Source: Selaginella tamariscina
Taxonomy: Eukaryota > Streptophyta > Lycopodiopsida > Selaginellales > Selaginellaceae
Direction: 5' to 3'
DNA length: 64,000 nt
Assembly: GCA_003024785.1 (NCBI GenBank)
Contig: PUQB01000281.1
Location: 248,001 to 312,000 of the forward strand
The position numbers were made by a program, and so were the translations under genes. This document shows positions 58,901 to 64,000 of this stretch, one piece after another; position 1 is the stretch's first letter, and every line of letters begins with the position of its first letter. A model generated the notes under the pieces. That model worked only from the letters and a program-made list of their open reading frames with translations, made no database searches and was not told where the DNA came from.

Positions 58901-60290
58901 GTATGGCAAGTGTTTGAGCGGTGCCATGGATATGGGCTTCAAGTGTTAAATGTAAGAAGAGATGATAGGCAAACTGGGCAGCAATATAACGGATTGCATC
59001 AAGGAAAGTTCAAGATTGCTTAAATAGAGTATAGGAATGTGAACTTAAGAACTGAGACATATCTATATGTGTTGTCTTTGTACATTTGATATTTATTTGT
59101 CTCATGGAAAATGTCTAAGAGAAAGAGTTTGTGTAGCAACCGTATCTTTTTTTCTCAGGTATGTGATGTTATTTTATATAAGTTTATCTTATTTTTAATT
59201 ACATATAGAATATGGAGGCTATGGATAACCAAGAACAATTCTTTGAAACTTGAAGCAAAACTTCATAAGTCATAATTTCGACACACTCAATTGTTCTTCT
59301 CATTCATTTTTTAGAGATTTCTACCCAAGTCATGAAGTTCCTCTCCAACTCTTAGGCAGTGATTGTTGTGAGACTTTCTTCTCAAAAGTTGGAGGTATGA
59401 TATAGAATGAGCGTGCTTACAATGGAGCAAACTTGCTTGATAGTGTAGGAGCTATGAACAGAGTTGCTGAGATAGAAAAGCAATGGTAAGCTTTTATTTT
59501 CAAAAGCTCATGTGAAACAAGAAAATATATGGATCAAGTTAGAGCAAGAATATAATCAACGTTTAGCAAATTTATCAAATTATAGCTCAGTTGCCACATA
59601 TGAGATTGGGCTAGTAAATGCTCAAACATTATGCTCCAACATTGGCATGCAAAGGCAGCCATGGTGGGATACAATTTGGAATAAAAAAGATTTTTGTATT
59701 ATGTTAGATGGGTTGGAAAATGGAAGTGATGAATCGGATATGCCACATGTGGATATAGAGGCAATTGTAAACCAACATGAAGATGATGAGGATTGGTCTG
59801 CTCAAATAATAGAGATACGCCATGTTGTGGACTAGTTATTATTAGTACATAACGATATTGAGAACAATGTGCTAGTTGAAGGGAAATTTATGGACTTTAG
59901 TTAGCCAACTCAATGGTAATCCTTGATTATTAAAAGATAGATTGACAAAAGGTGAAGATGAGACTTCTTAATAATTAGTTAAGAAATGAAGATATTAACG
60001 AGCAAACATCACTATGTGTTGACAAAGATTGTGTAGTTTTTTTAAAAGAGCATGAGGAGTTATCATATTCTGAGCATGAGCCTTGAAAGAATGAAGTAGA
60101 GTCAAGCGGGGGTAGAGGAAGGGGCTGAGGCCATGGAAGAAGAGCAAGGAAGAAAGAAGACAAATCCTTCACTATGTAAAGTTTCATACCTAGGAAAAGT
60201 GTTGAGCATGAAGAAAAAATCAGGTAACACTCGAAAGATTGTAAAGATGTTATCAACGTCACCATAGGCCAAACTATGAAGTGCAATTGA
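55960..60290 (+). pseudogene. Unrecognised transposase-like gene, decayed
   Basis: A long plus-strand region of protein-like text broken by stops and AT-rich gaps. Blocks: HDVTLFLIGSDSRDEIGYFRV (about 55,990-56,050), Cys-rich segments at 56,565-56,990 (CDICNATIKLF, CRNCGKSH), FCTKGFMLNQCSMCESIPKE (about 57,630-57,700), IKKSIQWLARDDSLVGFCGS (58,325-58,385), LIGHALDGDSRRRKCMLE-like text (about 58,650-58,700), NQDYPHNGKKLVNLMNFATK (58,803-58,862), LLGSDCCETFFSKVGGM (about 59,350-59,400) and a Gly/Arg/Lys tail at about 60,095-60,220. The D..RRRK, QDxxHNGKKL and CCExFFS pattern recalls RNase H-fold transposases of the P/hAT type, where Asp, Asp and Glu are catalytic; this is inference, not recognition. 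It lies between the inverted-repeat arms. Confidence 0.5.
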
Positions 60291-60690
60291 CATTAACATA
60301 CTATAAGTCTTACGAGGTGGATGAAGATGGAAACAGTTATATACTTATAATCTTCCAGACCGTCTGTCTATACACCTTGACACAGTTATTTCTCATGCAA
60401 GCTTGACTTTTAATATTGGTAGAAACAAATATCTTTTATCTGGTGTAAATCAAATATTGTTAGATGACTTTATTTTGAATAAAATGTAAAATACTATATG
60501 GGCTTAATTTGTTATTATATATTTTGTGTATTTAGTTAATGGGGTAAATTTTTTATTAAGGTATATTTATAAATTTACCACAAGGGGTTAGATTAATTAA
60601 ATAAAGGAGTTTCCATAGATGAGGGTTTTTTATTTACAGTTGGTGCGCATAGGTAACATATAGGGTTTTAAGATAGTAAAATCCTCGGGT
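60290..60690. other. AT-rich stretch between the transposase-like gene and the right arm
   Basis: About 400 bp with no coding signal. Homopolymer A/T tracts are common. Nothing is supported here. Confidence 0.5.
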
Positions 60691-62633
60691 TTTAGAGTTG
60701 GTCTAGGAACTATCCTACATTTGTCTTCTTAAATAACCTCCAATGATCATCGCAAACGTTTACATGGGCTTTAGTCATCAGGCAATGAAAACAAGTTTGG
60801 CCACAAATCTTTTATGGTTTGTGACAAACTTTGTTTAGTTCATCGCCAACGGCTTGCTGCGATTAAATTTTCTGACCTGAGATTACTCATGTTGACTCGA
60901 GTGTCTCGTTGGACATTGTTATTCATAGTCTATATTTGTGCATATAACAAATGTAATTGTCCTTTGTTTGGGTGTACGTTTGACAGCGTTACTGCACTGG
61001 TAAAAAACACGAACTGTGTCTACTCAAGTCAGTTTTACTATCTACCACGAACATTGTGCTATAGATGTGTATTTTCTTTCCTTCGCACACATACAGAAAG
61101 CTACCGTTATATAGCTTATTATTTATTAATGGTGTGAGGTAAGTGAGACTCTATTCATTAGTGCAAATGCTAATAACTTGTGAAAGGGTCTTTTAAACAT
61201 TAAGTGATCGTGCTATTAACCCACAACCAATACGCACTCACGAAGAGAATGTAAACACGTAACTCACTTATTTGCGAGTATGCTTGGCATATATTAAATA
61301 TATATGCTTAATACTTAAAAAGAGCATTAATTCGGTTTTCATATGAAATTTAGTGTTGGCATTGTCAAACTAACAGTTTGCTCTTGGAATATACACTTTG
61401 GAGTTTACCAAATCATACGTGATGTTATGATTCTGCATGCTGACCAGACCTAAGATTGGTTCATCTTCCTGGGAAGATGTCCCTCTAAGTGCTAAGCAAG
61501 CTAGACCTGGATACTTGGCCATGTGTAATAAGCAGGATCAATACTCATAGATGTCTGTTGTTGTCGGGTGGGGAAACGAATTTGTAGCGGTTCTAGCTCT
61601 TCGAGATACCTCTCGTCAAAGCACCTTTTCTTATCTTCGGGATCCACACCGGTGGACCACTCAACTTTTTTATCAATTTCCTTCCAAACTCTGTCATATA
61701 ATGGTCTTGGGAAGACTGAGCAGTGTAACCTGTGTCTAATATCATACTAAAACCGGAACCCAAATTCTTTCCACCAAACCTGATCCCTTCTATAGCCACT
61801 TTGTAAAACTCATTGTCGGGAAGCATGTTCAGTCCGGTGGCACGCACGGTTAGAGCCGCTTTTCCAAATAAAAGTTCACTAGGTTTTCTGTTTCCAATCC
61901 AATCCATGCTGACGCAATGACTGAACCAAGAGAATGAATACTGCCGACCATAGAAGTAAAGTTCCGGCCCATGCTAAGAGGAAACGGGTAGGGCAATTAA
62001 ACGTTGTGCATATGAAAAGCGTACTGGTCTTTTTACCGTTAGGAGAAGCACTAATCTGATCTCTGACAATATCACCTTCTACCCTACACTTTCCATAACT
62101 TTTATGATCTGTCCTGCGGTTAAAGTGACCATGGTAAGGCCAGATCTGTTGCCGATAGAAGCCACCGTGACCAGTGTTTAAACCACCATCCCCATCACAC
62201 AGAGCGTAGGTAAGATCGCAACCAGTGTCAACAAACATGTCGATTGGTTGTCGATTGTCACCAAAGTGCATAGTTGCATAAAGCGCATAGTCTTTAGTGT
62301 AGCTTGAGATAGAAGTTACTTGAGAGTTTGCAATCACCACAGATGCCAATAGTATCAAGAGGCAGAGCTTCATTGTATACTACTTAGGGAAAGGTACGCT
62401 CTTTCTCAAGGTAAATCACCCCTTTATATACTCAGCTTGGGGTGGGACCTTTTATTGTATTCTACCTTTAAATTATATACTCGTGTGCATGTGTGTGTTA
62501 TACTTACATGGTATTCCACACGTATATAAACGTTGATGGGAATGCAGGTGTATTACTTGAATGTTTTATCTATCGATAACATATTGTTGTTAATATCTGG
62601 AGCTTGGATGGGTGCTGTATATTTGGTTGCCTC
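60690..62633 (-). repeat. Right arm of the inverted repeat
   Basis: The complement of 51,281-52,670, longer because it keeps the 5' half of the protease gene (about 61,995-62,440). The inner end is near CTAGGAACTATCCTACATTTG (60,703), the outer end near GGTTGCCTCC (62,633). Confidence 0.85.
61370..62373 (-). pseudogene. Nepenthesin-like aspartic protease (A1 family)
   Basis: A plant A1 protease that would enter the secretory route. The N-terminus MKLCLLILLASVVIANS is a signal peptide from an ATG at 62373, 20-60 bases below a plausible promoter. The first active site is MFVDTGCDLTYALCD (about 62,205-62,250). After a possible short intron or frameshift (about 61,990-62,030), the text continues FSWFSHCVSMDW, KPSELLFGKAALTVRATGLN, VAIEGIRFGGKNLGSGFS and the second active site MILDTGYTAQ (about 61,725-61,755). 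The end has CLALRGTSSQEDEPILGLVS and ITYDLVNSKVYIPRANC with a stop at 61,370-61,372. One or two frameshifts break it; both catalytic DTG motifs are intact. Confidence 0.8.
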
Positions 62634-63012
62634 CATATTATGCCTCCATAGTTGTAGTTGTGTATGTACAATGTATATTGTCAGTCACACGTACATTTTA
62701 CATATATACACATGTACACTTCATTACCTCGGACTATATTTATATAACATAATATATTATACTTGTGCGAGTAGAAAGTCGGCAACGGCAGTCTTGGCAA
62801 TACTCTTTAATATTGATATTGTGGTAAGAAGTCTTAATAAGTTGTTTTTCTTTTCATTTTCTTACTAAGGTTTTAATTATTCTCTAAATTTATTTAAAGT
62901 TTTTCATGTTTTAGTAAGGATATTCTCTTTATTGAATTGACCTTTTATTGTGTTATGTTTCCTTTAATTAACTACGTAAAATTTTCATAGTAGAGTTTAG
63001 GTTTTGTATAAG
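62634..63012. other. AT-rich spacer before the F-box fragment
   Basis: About 380 bp of AT-rich DNA with TATAC and ATATA runs. A small plus frame (62533-62868) crosses the inverted-repeat end and is not supported as a gene. Confidence 0.5.
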
Positions 63013-64000
63013 ATGGAGGATATGATTCTTGTAAGACTTTCGTGGAAAGATTTATTAAAGGTAAAGAGCGTGTGTAAGACTTGGCAAAGTTACGTGGACA
63101 CACTTATAAAGCATGTATGCTTATGCTAAATAAGCAAATAATTAATGCTCCAATTCTGTAGATATGTCTCGTAACAACAATGGGCAGTATCCCTTTGTTT
63201 ATCATGTTCGGTTGCAAGAAGGAACTTGAAAGGTATTTTAGAAGATGTTATAACTAAATCTTTCAGATGACTAAGGGTTTAAAACTATACGCAAGCGTGT
63301 ATATTCCAGTACCACAATTGCCTCAGTGTGGTCGAGAACAAGTCAGAACATATAGCGTGCTTGTTTTTGTGGGTCCTGGAAAACGCTAAATTGCAAAGTA
63401 ACATACTTGCTACTTGTACTCTGGAACCCATGGAAAAAGGATTCATAGAGGCTGCCAGCATTCAAAACGAGTGAGGATATGCATCGCGGTTTTGTATGAC
63501 CAGGAGGCTCGTAAATACAAGGCAGCAGTTTCGCTAAAGTCTTCTACAACCGCTGGGAAGTACACTGTTTTGATGATGATGAATGGGTGGAGCAGCCTTA
63601 TGCACCAGATGAAGTTCACAAATATATTGTGCGTAAAGAGGGGAGATGGATTGAAGTACAGCAGAGAGTTGAGCAGCCATTGTTTAAAGAGAATGTTATG
63701 GCCTGCAGGACGAGTGTGTGGTGAGATTTGATAAAAGTGAGCAACGGTTTACAGGCATGTACAGAGTCTGCAAAGAATGACAACACTCACTAATTGGTGT
63801 GGGAGGTGGCTTATAAGTGGGATACGTGGTGAGAGAGAGCTGATACTCTTGGAGCTCAACAGCTGCGGTGAGCTTAAGAAGATTGGTGCTTTGCCGGTTG
63901 GCGCAGGGGTTCAGCACAGCGTTGCAGTCTTGGGAAGCAAGATCTACGTGGGATTATATATGCCACGGAAGTGGTTTAAAATCTTCGAGTTGTGCAAGGT
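63013..64000 (+). pseudogene. F-box/kelch gene, broken, runs off the edge
   Basis: It begins at ATG 63013: MEDMILVRLSWKDLLKVKSV followed by CKTWQS, the second half of an F-box (LSWKDLL...VCKTW), which binds SKP1 in SCF ubiquitin ligases. Further on, in shifting frames: YNRWEVHCFDDDEWVEQPYA (about 63,545-63,605), VHKYIVRKEGRWIEVQQRVE (about 63,615-63,675), WEVAYKWDTWxERADTLG (about 63,800-63,855) and the kelch-like GAGVQHSVAVLGSKIYVGLY (about 63,900-63,960). The F-box start is short (the usual LP..L is missing), and at least five frameshifts occur. The 3' end lies beyond the window. Fragments of this kind are abundant in plants. Confidence 0.6.

Overview
This window is eukaryotic nuclear DNA from a land plant. 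The evidence is GT-AG introns with AT- or TG-rich interiors and plant-type genes: a plastid-type aspartate/prephenate aminotransferase, a UDP-glycosyltransferase with a PSPG-like box, a nepenthesin-like aspartic protease, a PLS-type PPR fragment, an F-box/kelch fragment and a DRD1/CLASSY-type SNF2 helicase. The PPR phrasing and the dense LTR elements would suit a lycophyte or another non-seed plant, but that is only an inference. Almost every coding block carries single-base frameshifts. Either nearly everything here is decayed, or the assembly keeps uncorrected long-read indels; several complementary indels between duplicates make the second idea worth testing.

Positions 1 to about 33,800 are a retrotransposon nest. 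Element D (1-6707, +) is a rearranged Ty3/gypsy chromovirus. Element A (from 6708, +) is a Ty1/copia element whose coding region is split twice. Inside A sits B (7763-23756, +), a long Ty3/gypsy element with 600-618 bp LTRs and the target duplication ATCCA. Inside B sits C (11693-17782, -), a chromovirus related to D with two 557-bp LTRs and the target duplication GTAC. A is split again by F (about 24205-27405, -), a copia element lacking most of its reverse transcriptase. Next, E (27689-32493, -), a GC-richer copia element with 145-bp LTRs and the target duplication TTGGA, lies inside the N-terminal coding region of a UDP-glycosyltransferase that resumes at 32494 and ends at 33807.

Positions 33,988-43,680 are a gene-like stretch, all on +. 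A SNF2 helicase of the DRD1/CLSY type has recognisable motifs I to V, a tandem duplication covering three exons, and no motif VI. Its last helicase exon could splice in frame into a 1.07-kb Pro/Ser/Ala-rich open frame with arabinogalactan-protein features. Remnants of a prephenate aminotransferase gene and of a Serinc/TMS membrane-protein gene follow. A PPR fragment lies at 44.9-45.5 kb.

From 45.5 kb the DNA is AT-rich and repeat-built. It holds a Tourist-like MITE (46048-46491, target duplication TTA), a pair of about 1.4-kb direct repeats (47.06 and 52.45 kb), and a widely spaced inverted repeat (51.28-52.67 versus 60.69-62.63 kb). The inverted-repeat arms carry two copies of a nepenthesin-like aspartic protease and enclose a decayed, unrecognised transposase-like gene (55.96-60.29 kb). 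A broken F-box/kelch gene runs off the right edge.
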